Assembly: GCF_028640845.1 (NCBI RefSeq)
Contig: NC_080539.1
Location: 165,552,236-165,616,235 of the forward strand
Length of the DNA stretch: 64,000 nucleotides
Origin: Ahaetulla prasina
Taxonomy: Eukaryota > Chordata > Lepidosauria > Squamata > Colubridae
Direction of reading: 5' to 3'
Positions 21,090-32,452 of this stretch are shown one piece after another. The translations under genes and the position numbers were made by a program. The stretch's first letter is position 1. Every line of letters begins with the position of its first letter. A model generated the notes under the pieces. The model ran no database searches and was not told where the DNA came from. It worked only from the letters and a program-made list of their open reading frames with translations.

Positions 21090-21699
21090 TGTTGTGGTCC
21101 ACCAGAAGCCGTTGGAGCTAGCAGCAGAGTTGGACAGTGAGGAAGCTAGGAAGGACAATGGGCCAGTCCTGGACTCTGGGGAAGGCCCAGACAAGGGCTC
21201 TGCGTCAGAAGCAGAGATGGGGCCAGGGCCATCTGAGAGTGATGCGCAGACTCCGGAGCCTCCAGAGGCAGACAGCAGAATGGCAGAGGAACAGGAGGAG
21301 CCTGTTCCTAGTGCATGCATGCAAAGAGCTGCCAGAAGGCAAGAGCAGCTAAAAGGACGACTTGGGAGTAAGGCCAGGAGATGATTGCCCCCTCCCATAA
21401 GACTTAAAAAAGCAGCCATGGCTCTTGGGCTCTTTGTAGTAAAGCAACGTTGCTACATTTGTTTCTCGCTGTCATCTCTTGTTTATGAACTTTGTGGGGC
21501 TTTGCCAAGAAAAGCCTTTGGCAGGGTGCCAAAGAAGACAAAAGTTTGTAATAAGGTTGAAGGACTTTTTCTGAAGGATTTGTTTTGGAATTAATTTGGA
21601 CTAAGCTGAGAATGAAGTAATTCTCAGCTGTTCTAATAAACTACGTTTGTTTAGGACTGATTGTGTCTGGTAATAACTACTTGGGCCTAGGTCACAACA
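21090..21699 (+). mobile_element. solo LTR, family LTR-B copy 2
   Basis: Starts TGTTGTGGTCC, ends GGTCACAACA, with a perfect 5-bp duplication CCTTC (21085-21089 and 21700-21704). A poly(A) signal AATAAA lies near 21636-21641. The family's acidic frame is open here from the LTR start for about 97 codons (GPGPSESDAQTPEPPEAD in the middle), ending in a basic AARRQEQLK tail and a stop near 21380. This is the best preserved copy of that frame. It has inserted into an older DNA element (see 21705-21890). Confidence 0.95.
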
Positions 21700-21704
21700 C
21701 CTTC

Positions 21705-21890
21705 ATACCCCCACAGGCACCCCCCAATGCGAGCAATGGCAGCTGGCCATGCCCATGCCCACCCCCGCTAATGATGGTTTTAACTAGGGCTTATTTTGGG
21801 GGGTAGGGCTTATATTGCAAGCAGCATGAACAATCAGACAAGGGCTTATTTTCGGGGTAGGTCGTATTTTTGAAGGAACACGGTAACACT
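21705..21890. mobile_element. DNA-transposon fragment split by the LTR
   Basis: Repeated phrases GGGCTTATTTTGGGG, GGGCTTATATTGC and GGGCTTATTTTCGGGG, then AACACGGTAAC, match a dispersed vertebrate DNA element whose end reads as CCGTGTT followed by a CGAAAATAAG-like word on the opposite strand. The left part may extend upstream of the LTR (from about 20895). Confidence 0.5.
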
Positions 21891-24388
21891 CGGACTTCCA
21901 TGTAATGGATTATGTTAAGACCCGGTTTAATTGCACACCTTCTGTTGATCTTGTACTCACTGTGGGCAAGACTTCCCTTGTTGAATTTCTGTCAGCAGGT
22001 ATATCAATTTAGTACATATTTGAGGTTGTGGTTCATGTTTTTTCTTCTGTTTCTTTTATGCTTCCCCCACTTTTTCTGTGTACATTTAATCAGAAGTTTA
22101 AGTTCATATATACATGAGGAAAATAATGTTTCGGGTTTTTGTAAGCAAGATGGGTTGAGACAAATATTCAAGGAATAAAAGAATCACATTGCCCTTGCAT
22201 CTATGGCCATGGTTCAGTGTGCCTAACTGCAGATGCTTCAACAGCAGAGCTTGGTGCCTTCATTCAGGAGATGCCCTAGAGTAGACCTTCCTCCCCACAT
22301 CTGATACCTTCTCAGTATGTAGTACTCTTAAATTCTAGAAATCATCTGGGAATCACAGAGTTTTCAGTTCCAACACATCTGGTGGCATGATGGAATGTGC
22401 ATCTGGAGGACCAGAAGGGGGAACTTTTGGCAACACAGAGTTTCCCCCAAAATAAACCTGGGTTAAGAGACTGTGCAGTCTGAGCTGTAGTAGAGAAAAG
22501 CCATGTCCTAGAATCTCTCAGGGTATATCTAGTAGGTTAGAAAGTTATATATTTAGTTTGGCAAGATTCTGCCCATTAGGTGTAAGCAAATAGAAGATTA
22601 AACTCAATTAGATGTTGCTGTGTTGTCTCCTTGGGCCTGACAGATGGTTACCCGATTGAGGAAGGCTGTCCTGGATCATCCTGAGAAACAACCAGTGAAG
22701 CAGAAGCATCCTAAAGGACTTTAATATCTCTTTTCTCTCTGCTCCAAAGGACATTTCAACCTATGTCCTGAGTTGCTGACAAATCCCCAAGCTGCATTCA
22801 TTTTAGGAACTCCATCTGCTCTGTCCACATGGCAGTTCAAGGCAGTTGGAGACATTGCAGTCCTGCTAGAGAATAAGCCTCAGTAGCTTCTCAATTTGTG
22901 ATGTGATAGTATGATTTGTGATAAGCAGGGGCTGTTACTAAAATCCAAGTGATTTGCCATATTTCTAGCTTCCCATTTGCTAATTATTCCCAATTCATTT
23001 TAAACCAACCTACGGTTTTTCTCCATCGCCCTCACTATCTGCCAAACTCAAATCATATCAGGATGCTTGTCTTTGGGCTTGTAAGGGGAGTTTGCTAATC
23101 ATTCCTGCCAGTAATGTTTCAATATTAAATAATACATGTTTTCTTTCATGATACACTTCAGATCAGATACCTGATGAAAGATAAGCATTAGAAACACCCA
23201 AAGAAACTCAAGCAATTAAAAGGAAAGGAAAGAGAAAGATTGTCAGGTTATGTTTGATGTTAGAACTTTTCTTGTTTTAACTAATACAATAATAAATTTA
23301 GCAGCCACGTAGGCAGTTTCACAATTTGACTCTGAAGTATAAAAAAATGGGTATAAAACCATCCATTCTCCCAGGTGCACCTATTAAAAGAGGGTTATGA
23401 TGTCCTATAATGAAGATCATTATAGGTGTTACAATAAAAGGGACTTGTTGAATGATATTGATTTCTTGGAGTCACAAGTGCAAATGTGCTGAGGCAGGAG
23501 AATATTAGCACACCTATCAAATAAGAATGGAGATGGAAGGATGTAATCCTGTCCCCAAAAATCCTTTCCACAAACTAAAGGAAATAAAAGTGTATAAACA
23601 CTCTGCAGGTTCCCAAGAGCCTGGATCTAGTGTACGTCTGGAGCTTTGAGAGTGTGAGCTGACTTCAGAAGGATATTCAATGTCACCCAATCTTGGTGGC
23701 ATCCACTTTTTAGCCCGAATATAGTCCTGATTAAGGAATCTATAGGCAGCTCTGCTTTACTGATTTCTCTCTATAGTGAAAGATAATTTATCAGCTAAGA
23801 CTAGCAGTAACAATGTAGTGAGAAAGAAAAAAACCCAACTATCTTTAACCAGTATGTCATCGATACTTTCCATGCAATATATCCAATTTTGGGTGTCCTA
23901 CAACACCCAAAGTATTGGGTGAGTATTGGATTGGGCTTGGCCTGTGAGTCACCTAGTAAAATATTATTTATACAGTATTGTCTCTAGGATGTTTTTCCTT
24001 TATATGTGGGTCAATGAAAATTACATAATTGGACTGGTATTTTAGATTCCAAAAGCTTTAGTGCTAGAGGTATCAATTCACCTTCTTTGAAGTAAAAAAA
24101 AAGTTAGTTCATTTAGATTTTGATGCCACTTGCTTAATATATTCACCATGGCTTTTCCAAGACCCCCATCATAAAATACTACTGCTAGATATTTAACAGA
24201 TTGCACCTGTTCAATCTTGTTCTTCTCAGTTATCTAAGTTTGTTTGTTTGGTATCTTAGCAAAATCCATGATTTTAGATTTCTGGTAATTTATATCCATC
24301 TTGTTTTGGATACAGTAATGGACAATAGTTCTCCCTGCATGTTTAAGCCCAAGAACTATAAGCTAACCATGGATTTGCTGTGTGATGC
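21891..24388. other. unassigned DNA, about 2.5 kb
   Basis: Mostly AT-rich and unique-looking. 23850-24330 has T-rich phrasing that could be a worn reverse-strand LINE, but no protein motif was found on either strand. A short palindrome-like phrase, GGGTGTCCTACAACACCC, lies near 23890-23907. Confidence 0.4.
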
Positions 24389-25017
24389 CCGAAAGACTCA
24401 TTTTTCATGTCTATCACCACAGTATAAACAGTAGAGACCTTCAGATTTCTAGGTTCTATTATATCTCAAGACTTAAAATGGACACCTAACATCAAAAACG
24501 TCACCAAAAAAACACAACAAAGAATGTTCTCTCTGTGCCAACTCAGAAATCTCAAACTGCCCAAGGAGCTGCTAATCCAGTTCTACAGAGGAATTATTGA
24601 GTCTGTCATCTGCACCTCTATAACTGTCTGGTTTGGCTCTACAACCAAACAAGACAGACACAGACTTCAACAGATAATTAGAACTGCAGAAAAAACAGTT
24701 GCTACCAACTTGCCTTCCATTGAGGACCTGCATACTGCATGAGTCAAAAAGAGGGCTGTGAAAATATCTACAGACCCCTCACATCCTGGAGGGATGTTTC
24801 AACTTCTACCCTCAAAATGACTCTATAGGGCACTGTGCACCAGAACAACTAGACACAAAGCCCGCTATCCCTAATTATGATTTGATTGCTTATTAGTAAC
24901 CTATGACTATCACTAAGTGTTGTATCTTATGATTCTTGATGAATGTATTTTATTTTTCTTTATGCATATGCACCAAAGACAAATTCCTTGTGTGTATGAT
25001 CACACTTGGCCAATAAA
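24389..25017 (+). pseudogene. LINE-K reverse transcriptase C-terminal remnant with 3' UTR
   Basis: Translation gives FRFLGSIISQDLKW near 24446, LPKELLIQFYRGIIES near 24558-24605, and TNLPSIEDLHTA near 24709-24741: the C-terminal end of a CR1/L2/Rex1-type reverse transcriptase. It is broken by several stops (24430, 24742, 24819). The 3' UTR ends with CAAATTCCTTGTGTGT and ACACTTGGCCAATAAAG, then a (TTCTA)n tail. Compared with 25331 onward it lacks 12 bases (GTACACTGAGAG) before GCATATGCACC. Confidence 0.8.
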
Positions 25018-25111
25018 GAATTCTATTCTATTCTATTCTATTCTATTCTATTCTATTCTATTCTATTCTATTCTATTCTATTCTATTCTATTCTATTCTA
25101 TTCTATTCTAT
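25018..25111 (+). repeat. (TTCTA)n microsatellite on a LINE-K tail
   Basis: About 18-19 uninterrupted TTCTA units directly follow the LINE-K terminus. Such pentamer tails are known to have spread in snakes with CR1-type LINEs. Confidence 0.95.
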
Positions 25112-25246
25112 CATTCAAGGCACTAAGGATGTTCAAATCTGGTGGGGGGGGGGAGCACAACATTTCTTTGAAGCATAATGCAGCAAGATTATATGCTTTG
25201 CTTTTGCTTCTCTTAGGAGACAAGTCACCTGCAATTCCTCCAACTA

Positions 25247-25330
25247 ATAGGAGAATTGTTCTCTCCAAGATTGGAGAATGTTCTAGTTCCAACTTCTGCT
25301 GATTTTGCTCAAAACCAACACCAGCCAGAA
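25247..25330 (+). repeat. 84-base segment shared with 27083-27166
   Basis: From AGGAGAATTGTTCTCTCC to CACCAGCCAGAAAAA the two segments differ by about one substitution and one base of homopolymer length. At 27083 it is the end of a longer retroelement-like block. Here it bridges the two halves of the LINE-K duplication. Confidence 0.85.
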
Positions 25331-25825
25331 AAAACAATTGCTACCAACCTGCCTTCCATTGAGGACCTGCATACTGCATGAGTCAAAAAGAGGGCTGTGA
25401 AAATATCTACAGACTCCTCACATCCTGGAGGGATGTTTCAACTTCTACCCTCAAAATGACTCTATAGGGCACTGTGCACCATAACAACTAGACACAAAGC
25501 CCGCTATCCCTAATTATGATTTGATTGCTTATTAGTAACCTATGACTATCACTAAGTGTTGTATCTTATGATTCTTGATGAATGTATTTTATTTTTCTTT
25601 ATGTACACTGAGAGCATATGCACCAAAGACAAATTCCTTGTGTGTATGATCACACTTGGCCAATAAAGAATTCTATTCTATCATTCAAGGCACTAAGGAT
25701 GTTCAAATCTGGTGGGGGGGGGGAGCACAACATTTCTTTGAAGCATAATGCAGCAAGATTATATGCTTTGCTTTTGCTTCTCTTAGGAGACAAGTCACCT
25801 GCAATTCCTCCAACTAATAGGAGGA
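25331..25825 (+). repeat. duplicate of 24689-25234 with collapsed microsatellite
   Basis: Covers the same LINE-K end, the same non-LINE flank (CATTCAAGGCACTAAGGATG) and the same G-run, with only a few substitutions (for example at the CTTGCC/CCTGCC and CCCCTC/CTCCTC positions). The (TTCTA)n tract is cut from about 94 to about 10 bases. Sharing of the non-LINE flank shows that this is a segmental duplication, not a second LINE insertion. Confidence 0.9.
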
Positions 25826-26505
25826 ATTGAATAATCAGTAAGGTTCCATTACTTGCATCCTGCCAGGCTTTAAAATCCCTGCCTGTCACTGGCAATGCAG
25901 AAGGGAAGTTGGGGGAACAGCTTTTTATATAGCTGTAATTTGATTTGCACATAAGTTTTAAGTGGAGGGAGTGTGCCATTAAATCGTGATTGTACTTGCA
26001 CAATCCAGTGTCCATTTTCTTAGAAAAAAAATGTGACTTGAATGTTGCTTCATGTAATTGCCTGGCTTTTATTAAACTCCCAATCTATATTGCCTGTACC
26101 TGAGAGAGTGGCACAGAACTGCAAGCGAGGATATGTGAAAGAATCAATTGCGGTAGAAAAGAAAGCAATTGGCTCCAGCTGCGGCTTTCATATAACTAGT
26201 GGCAAAAGATATTTGCGACAATACCTGGTGTGTGTATATTTCACACAATTTCACATATTTGTGATAGGCCTTTGAGGAAAGCCTGAGTTCAATAAGTAAT
26301 TAATTCAGAGCGATAGAGGTGAATGTCACGGTTGATGGCTGACTGACATGCAATTCCGTGGAAAAATAGATTCCCAAATTGATGCATTGGTGGTAAATTT
26401 AAAACAGCAAGGAAGCTTGATGGAGGAAAGATAGCAGCAAGGAAGAATTGTCTAAAAAGCTATGAATTGCCATCGTTCCTAGCTCTTAGAAGAATGAATA
26501 AAGAA
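25826..26505. other. unassigned, fairly complex unique DNA
   Basis: Balanced, low-repeat sequence between 25900 and 26280 that could be conserved non-coding DNA. Nothing proves this. Confidence 0.35.
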
Positions 26506-26735
26506 TACCTTCGTCACGAATCATAAGGTACAACACTTAATGATAGTCATAGGGTACAAATAAGCAATCAGGAAACAATCAATATCAATATAAATCGTAA
26601 GGATACAAGCAACAAAGCCACAGTCATACATCATAAGTGGAAGGAGGTGGGTGATGGGAACAATGAGAAGATTAATATTAATGCAGATTTAGTAATAGTT
26701 TGACAGTGTTGAGGGAATTGAGGGAATAAAGGAGA
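26506..26735 (-). mobile_element. LINE-K 3' region fragment
   Basis: The reverse complement matches the stretch after the LINE-K stop at 29960-30090 (CCCTCAACACTGTCA, CCTATGACTGT and the ATTGATA words). It is truncated before the usual AATAAA tail. Confidence 0.65.
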
Positions 26736-26744
26736 ATATTTGCA

Positions 26745-27170
26745 GCTCAGGGTTGAAATGAGGGGTCCTTGGTATTCTCTGAGCTTGCCTGTTTTCTTGC
26801 AAATGTTTCATTACTAGGTAACATCATCAGTTCTAGTGAGGAGTGTTGTTTGCTGTCAGTTTAATATTCTAGTGGCTTGCTTCTCAGTGTTTGTGTGGGC
26901 GGTCTTAGAGATTCTTTGGTTGGGCTGTTTACTGATGGCTCTTTGGCAGTTTCTTGATTGGGGTGTTGCTTACTTGATTGTTGGTCTGAAGTTAACCTTG
27001 GAATTAATATATGCTGGTCTGAGTGCTGATTATTGGTGGAGAGGTGCTGGAGTCTTTTTCCCTTTTGAGCTGGCTGATTGTCTTAGGAGAATTGTTCTCT
27101 CCAAGATTGGAGAATGTTCTAGTTCCAACTTCTGCTGATTTTGCTCAAAGCCAACACCAGCCAGAAAAAC
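26745..27170 (-). mobile_element. retroelement 3' fragment, possibly Penelope-like
   Basis: CTTGCAAATGTTTCATTACTAGG followed by CATCATCAG and GTGTTTGCTG phrases is a dispersed repeat family seen in squamates. I associate it with Penelope-like element ends, without certainty. The block ends with the 84-base segment also present at 25247-25330. Confidence 0.4.
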
Positions 27171-27234
27171 AACGTAAAAATTGTGTGTCCAACTCCTAGG
27201 TAAAACTAGAGGAAGAGATAAGGATAGCTGAATA

Positions 27235-27572
27235 TACAGGTATACAACAGTTCATTTAGTGACCATTCAAAGTTACAATGGCACTGAAAAAAAATGACTT
27301 TTTCACAGTTACCACCTTTGCAGCATCCCCGTGATCATGTGATCAAAATCCAGATACTTGTCAACCGGATCATGTGATTCCCTTTTGCGGCCTTCTGACA
27401 AGCAAAGTCAATGGGGAAGCCAGATTCACTTAACGGGGTTACCAGCTAATCAACTCCGGTGATTCACTTCACAACTCAGGCAAGAAAGGTCATAAAACTC
27501 ACTTGACCGATGTCTCACTTAACAGCAGAAATCTTGGGCTCAATTGTGGTTGTAAGTCGAGGACTACCTGTA
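27235..27572. mobile_element. DNA-transposon MITE with TACAGGTA ends
   Basis: Left TACAGGTATACAAC and right GTCGAGGACTACCTGTA are inverted termini. The interior has TTAGTGACCATTCAAAGTT, GATCATGTGATC, and CACTTAAC words of a common squamate non-autonomous element. TA at the edges suggests a TA-targeting (Tc1/mariner-like) element, by inference. Confidence 0.7.
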
Positions 27573-27656
27573 CTGACTGAGGGGGAAAATAGCCACCAGG
27601 AAATGATGCAGTGCAGTTATGTCAAGAACAGAATTGAAAGAACGTAAGGTCAGTGG

Positions 27657-27902
27657 CAGAGGTGGTATTCAGGTGGTTCGGAACGGTTTCTACTGGTAGC
27701 AGAAATAGCGGGTGTGTCCGCCCACGCCCACCAGCCCCACCTCTATGCCATCCTATTTAGGCACGTTTTTGAAGCCGTGTGCATGCGCAGAAGACACGCA
27801 TGCCAGCAAAGTGCATGCGCAGAAGGCCATGCACATGCGAGGATGGGCCGTGTGCATGCACATTTCCGAATCAGTAGGGAAAGTGAGTGAATACCACCCC
27901 TG
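27657..27902. mobile_element. hAT-type MITE-1-related copy, divergent interior
   Basis: Ends CAGAGGTGGTATTCAGG and GAATACCACCCCTG, with a perfect 8-bp duplication GTCAGTGG (27649-27656 and 27903-27910). The interior is GTGCATGCGCAGAAG-rich and lacks the GAAGGATACTGC units, so it is a sub-family. Confidence 0.92.
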
Positions 27903-27910
27903 GTCAGTGG

Positions 27911-28353
27911 CTTTACACCTCCTTTCATCAGAATGGCCTTTTGGGGGCTGACCCATGGACCATCCTCACCTCCCGATGTTGACCAACGATCCCTCCAAGC
28001 AGCCAAGAGAAAACTGCTCCAAATAGCAGATTAAAAACATACCTATCACACACATCATCTCACTGTATTAGTATTTTGCTGCAAGGGGAAGAAAATGAAA
28101 TAGATAAGAAAACTGCTTTTCTTGTTCATCAGAAAAAGAAGAGAGGAGAGAGGGTGCCTTGGCTTCTGCAGCAGAGATCCCAGAGGTGTGTGTGTGTGTG
28201 TGTGAGAGAGAGAACAATTATGGGAATTTGCATTAACAAAAGTGGTTTTGTCCTGCAAATCTAGGAATGCAGTTAAAACGAAAATACAGATTCAACTCTT
28301 CCCCCAGCTGTTGAAGCTCACTGATTGGTGCTGGCCCAAGTCCTTCTCTCTTA
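27911..28353. other. unassigned DNA with a short (TG)n run
   Basis: A (TG)n tract of about 28 bases then GAGAGA lies at 28184-28210. No gene recognised. Confidence 0.45.
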
Positions 28354-28361
28354 GTTCAATC

Positions 28362-28604
28362 CAGAGGTGGGTTTCAGCAGGATCTGACCAGTACTGGAGA
28401 ACCGGTAGTAAAAATTCTGAATGGCCCCACCCCCATCTATTCTCTGCCTCCCAAGTCCCAGCTGATCGGGAGGAAATGGGGATTTTGCAATAACCTTCCC
28501 CTAGATTGGGGAGGGAATGGAGATTTTGCAGTATCCTTCCTCTGCCATGCCCACCAAGTCATGCCCACAAAACCGGTAGTAAAATTTTTTGAAACCCACC
28601 ACTG
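28362..28604 (-). mobile_element. hAT-type MITE-1 copy
   Basis: Ends CAGAGGTGGGTTTCAGC and GAAACCCACCACTG, with a perfect 8-bp duplication GTTCAATC (28354-28361 and 28605-28612). Two internal units in reverse orientation. Non-coding. Confidence 0.95.
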
Positions 28605-28953
28605 GTTCAATCTACTTCAGAGATTTATTGGAGTGAGGAAATTAGGCTTTGTACTACTTTGAGATATAAAACACACTTCAAATTTTTTAAAAAAGCCCTG
28701 CTCTGTTCTGCAGTTCTGCTTGTAGTTTTCTCAAGAAAAGCCCCCCACATCACCGCCTTGCCTAGCAACACGTGCACAACTGCCTTGTCTGCTAACTCTT
28801 ACCTGCTTCTTGAGCCAGATGTTGCATCCTACAGTTGCCAAGCAACCAAAGAAGATATTTGCTCTTGAATCCTATCAGTTCTCTAGTTCTGTAGGTCAGT
28901 GGTGGAAAATGTGAGGCAAAGCAGCCTCCAAGTAGGAACTGCACTAAACTATG

Positions 28954-29308
28954 TCTAGTTTAGTGAAAAGAAGGACTGGGGGTGACATGATAGCAGTGTT
29001 CCAATATCTAAGGGGCTGCCACAAAGAAGAAAGGGTCAAGCTATTCTCCAAAGCACCTGAGGGCAGGACAAGTAACAATGGATGGAAACTAAGCAAGGAG
29101 AGAGGCAACCTAGAACTAAGGAGAAATTTCCTGACTGGTAAAACAATCAGTGGAACAACTTGTCTCCAGAAGTTGTGGGTGTTCCAACACTAGAGGTTTT
29201 TAATAAGAGATTGGAGAACATTTGTCTGAAATGATATAGGTTTCCTGCCTGAGCAGGGGGTTTGAGTAGAAGACCTCAAAGGTCCCTTCCAACTCTGTTA
29301 TTCTTTTA
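28954..29308 (+). pseudogene. CR1 LINE 3' end (ORF2 C-terminus and UTR)
   Basis: Translation of 28966-29190 gives GGDMIAVFQYLRGC and NLELRRNFLTGKTI, the extreme C-terminal region of CR1 ORF2. It ends with GAAGACCTCAAAGGTCCCTTCC and AACTCTGTTATTCTTTT, the CR1 terminus in which the bird-like ATTCTRTG octamer is replaced by an ATTCT-type end. 5'-truncated. A sister copy is at 59736-60113. Confidence 0.85.
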
Positions 29309-29321
29309 AGTACCTTAAGTA

Positions 29322-29474
29322 AAGGTAAAGGATCCTCTTGTACGTATGTGCTAGTCATTCCCGATTCTAGGGGGGCGGTGCTCATCTCCGTTTCAAAGCC
29401 GAAGAGCCAGCACTGTCCGAAGACGTCTCCGTGGTCATGTGGCCAGAATGACTAAATGCCAAAGGTGCACAAAA
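29322..29474 (-). mobile_element. 5'-truncated Sauria SINE
   Basis: Only the 3' half survives (AAAGGTAAAGG tail at left to ATGCCAAAGGTGCAC at right). It has a perfect 11-bp duplication TACCTTAAGTA (29311-29321 and 29475-29485) and landed just past the CR1 terminus. Confidence 0.9.
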
Positions 29475-29714
29475 TACCTTAAGTACCTTACTGGAAGCAA
29501 AAACACTAAGGGAAAAAATGGACCGGAATTCATCAACCAGCCTTGGAAAATAGCTAAGATTGCCAATCCTCCTCCTCCTCCTCTAAAGGATATGGACAAC
29601 TCCTTGTTACTTAGGCCAAATTTTGACCAGATGTTTTGTAATGTTTCATTGGGAGATTGTCCTAGAGTTATCTCAGGTTTTAGAACAAGGGAATTTGATA
29701 GTTTTGTTAGACAG

Positions 29715-30233
29715 GAACTATATCAGAGGATAATTAGAACTGCAGAAAAAATAATTGCTACCAACTTGCCTTCCATTGAGGACCTGTATACTGCACGAAT
29801 CAAGAAGAGGGCCGTGAAAATATTTGCAGATCCCTCGCATCCTGGACATAAACTGTTTCAACTCCTACCCTCAAAACGACGCTATAGAGCACTGCACACC
29901 AGAACAACTAGACACAAGAACAGTTTTTTCCCGAAGGCCATCACTCTGCTAAACAAATAATTCCCTCAACACTGTCAGACTATTTACTGAATCTGCACTA
30001 CTATTAATCGTTTCATAGTTCCCATCACCAATCTCTTTCCACCTATGACTGTATGACTATAACTTGTTGCTGGCAATCCTTATGATTTACATTGATATAT
30101 TGATCATCAATTGTGTTGTAAATGTTGTACCTTGATGAACATATCTTTTCTTTTATGTACACTGAGAGCATATGCACCAAGACAAATTCCTTGTGTGTCC
30201 AATCATACTTGGCCAATAAAAAAAAAAATTCTA
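29715..30233 (+). pseudogene. LINE-K reverse transcriptase C-terminus and 3' UTR
   Basis: A frame ending at 29960 encodes RIIRTAEKIIATNLPSIE, KRAVKIFADPSHPGHKLF and KNSFFPKAITLLNK, the C-terminus of the LINE-K protein, intact over about 80 codons. The 3' UTR follows with TACCTTGATGAACATATC, GTACACTGAGAGCATATGC and CTTGGCCAATAAAA. The tail is A-rich with only one TTCTA unit, unlike the other two copies. 5'-truncated. Confidence 0.88.
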
Positions 30234-30867
30234 TAGGGAATTCCACTGCTTTACCATTTTGCTTCGCCCATGTGGTTGATTGCTTAATTTCTACTTTTTC
30301 TTGTCCTGACTATAAACTTAGATGCTTTCCATCATTGGCATGATTGATTACTAAGATATTTCCTTGACCTTCTCTGCCTTGTTTTACTGAAATCACTTTT
30401 GCTGCCAAGATGGGTCTTTACAATCTGATTTGAGGTTTAAATAGAGAGGCTTGGGCAGTAGTTTCGGGCTTCCAAGGGGATGTGGCCAAATGAGATTTCT
30501 GCTTTTATTTTTAAAGCATAATTCAGAGGGAAGGAGGGAGAAGATTTAAGAAACACATTAGTTCTTTTGAAAAAAAATCTATAAATTAGAATCAGACTAT
30601 CATATGAATACCAACATTTGTACATTAGGCCACCTATTGCTTTCTAGTAGCAATGTCCATTTTACTTTTTGTCCCTTATAGATCAGAATCAGAATAACTT
30701 CATTGTCCACATTTCTACACCATATTCCAAATATGATTGCCAAACATTTCAAGATGTATTATCATGACGATGATGAAGGCGATGGGGATGGTTGGTTGCA
30801 CAATTAGCCATTGTGGCATTTTTGGATTTGGCATTTTTGTCCGCCTAACGAGTGTTTCCTAAAGAGC
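30234..30867. other. unassigned AT-rich DNA
   Basis: No recognised repeat. Short frames only. Confidence 0.4.
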
Positions 30868-31923
30868 TGGGACTGGTAGATGTTGTTTGATGTTGGTATC
30901 ATTGCAGGATGTAAGCTGTTCCAAATAAAGTTGTCTTTTGAAACAGTACATCATCTTATAAAACTTCTCTTTCAAATGATAATTCATTGTAAATTTCAGT
31001 TCTTTGCTCCACGTATTCTCCTATTGGATCAAGCATTACAGTCTATTATATCCATTTTTTGCCCATTTAATCGTACAATCTTTGACATATTCAACTTCCA
31101 TATTCATTTTCACTAGAGGTTTATACATCTTATCAATAGCATGCTCATCATTAGTACACACATCCAACTCGAAGTCAGTTTTCCCATTTGTAAATCAAAA
31201 GTCTCCTTGTCCAACTTAAATCTTCCCGTCAACTGAACACAAGCAAACGATTGACAAGTGTGACCTTCTGTTTCCAATCCTTCTCTTGTTTTTAATTTAG
31301 TTCTTTGAAAAAAGTCAATAAATCAGCATAGGTCAACCATGTTGGGTAACTCATTTCTCTTCTGAAAAAGGTTTCTTGAGGTAACAGCCATAGAGGAATT
31401 TTGGAGTCAGTTTTGCTTTATACCTGTTCCAAACCTTCAATATGACATGCCTAATAAAATCATTTTTAAAATCTATGTTAAACTTAAATTTGTCATGCCA
31501 TAAATAGCCATGCCACTCAAATCTTAAATCATGTCTTTTCATCTCTAATAATCTCCTGTTTCTCAAAGTCACCTGTACTTTCATCTATACCAGACAGCAA
31601 GCAACAAAATACAATTTTAGAACATGCCATCCTAACCCACCTCTTCCTTTAGCATCTTGCAACAATTTATATTTAATTCTTGACTTTTTTTAATCTTGGC
31701 ATACAAACTCAGAAATATCTTCTTGTTGTCAGTATCAATATTGTTGGAAATAAAAATAGCATCCTAGGTAAAACATTCACTTTAATCACTCAAATGCTAC
31801 CCACAAATGGCAGTTGTAATTTGTCACAGATTTTGGTTTCTCTCAATTTGGAAGTTTTTTTTAATATGGCTTTTCTGGAGCACTTTTGGGAGAAGATCAA
31901 ATTATACATAAATTCCGATGTAC
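30868..31923 (-). pseudogene. L1-like LINE ORF2 C-terminal fragment
   Basis: On the minus strand, 31351-31584 is open and encodes HGYLWHDKFKFNIDF and HVILKVWNRYKAKLTP, similar to the C-terminal region of L1 ORF2. Further downstream on the same strand come PTWLTYADLLTF and TFFKEL-type residues, again L1-like. Frames are broken between these blocks. The element's upstream part is separated by a solo LTR. It is a dead copy; limits are approximate. Confidence 0.6.
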
Positions 31924-32447
31924 TGTTGTGGTCCGTCAGCAACCTACGAAGCTGGCAATGGAGTCGGACAGCGATGAGGCTGAGGTGAGGCCAGGGCCTT
32001 CGGGAAGTGAGGTGCGGACTCCAGAGCCTCCAGAGCCTGATAGTAGTGAGGCAGAGGAACAGGAGGAGAAGAGAAGAGCTGCCAGAAGGCAAGAGCAGCT
32101 CAAGCAGAGAGGACAACTCGGGAGTAGGGCCAAGAGATGATTGGCCCCTCCCATAAGGCTTAAAACAGACCAGCACCGGTGTTTCAGCTTGCCGGAAAAC
32201 AACGTTATAGCTCTGCTTCGTATACATCTTTGTTTTTGTGGCTTCTGGATGTTTGCCAGGAAGGGCCTTTGGCAGTTTGCCTAATTGGACTAAGGTTTGT
32301 GAGATAACTGAGGAATTTGTGTTGGGAGGCATTTGTTTTACTTGGAGTTGAACGACGCTGGGAATGAAGTAATTGCCAGCTTTCGAATAAAGTTTGTTTT
32401 TCCATGGACTAAGTTTATTACTACCTACTTGGGCCTGGGTCACAACA
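31924..32447 (+). mobile_element. solo LTR, family LTR-B copy 3 (short form)
   Basis: Starts TGTTGTGGTCC, ends GGGTCACAACA, with a perfect 5-bp duplication TGTAC (31919-31923 and 32448-32452). It is about 85 bases shorter than copies 2 and 4. The missing bases fall largely inside the acidic frame, yet that frame stays open from the LTR start to a stop at about 32138 and keeps the basic AARRQEQLKQRG tail. Poly(A) signal AATAAA near 32386. Confidence 0.95.
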
Positions 32448-32452
32448 TGTAC

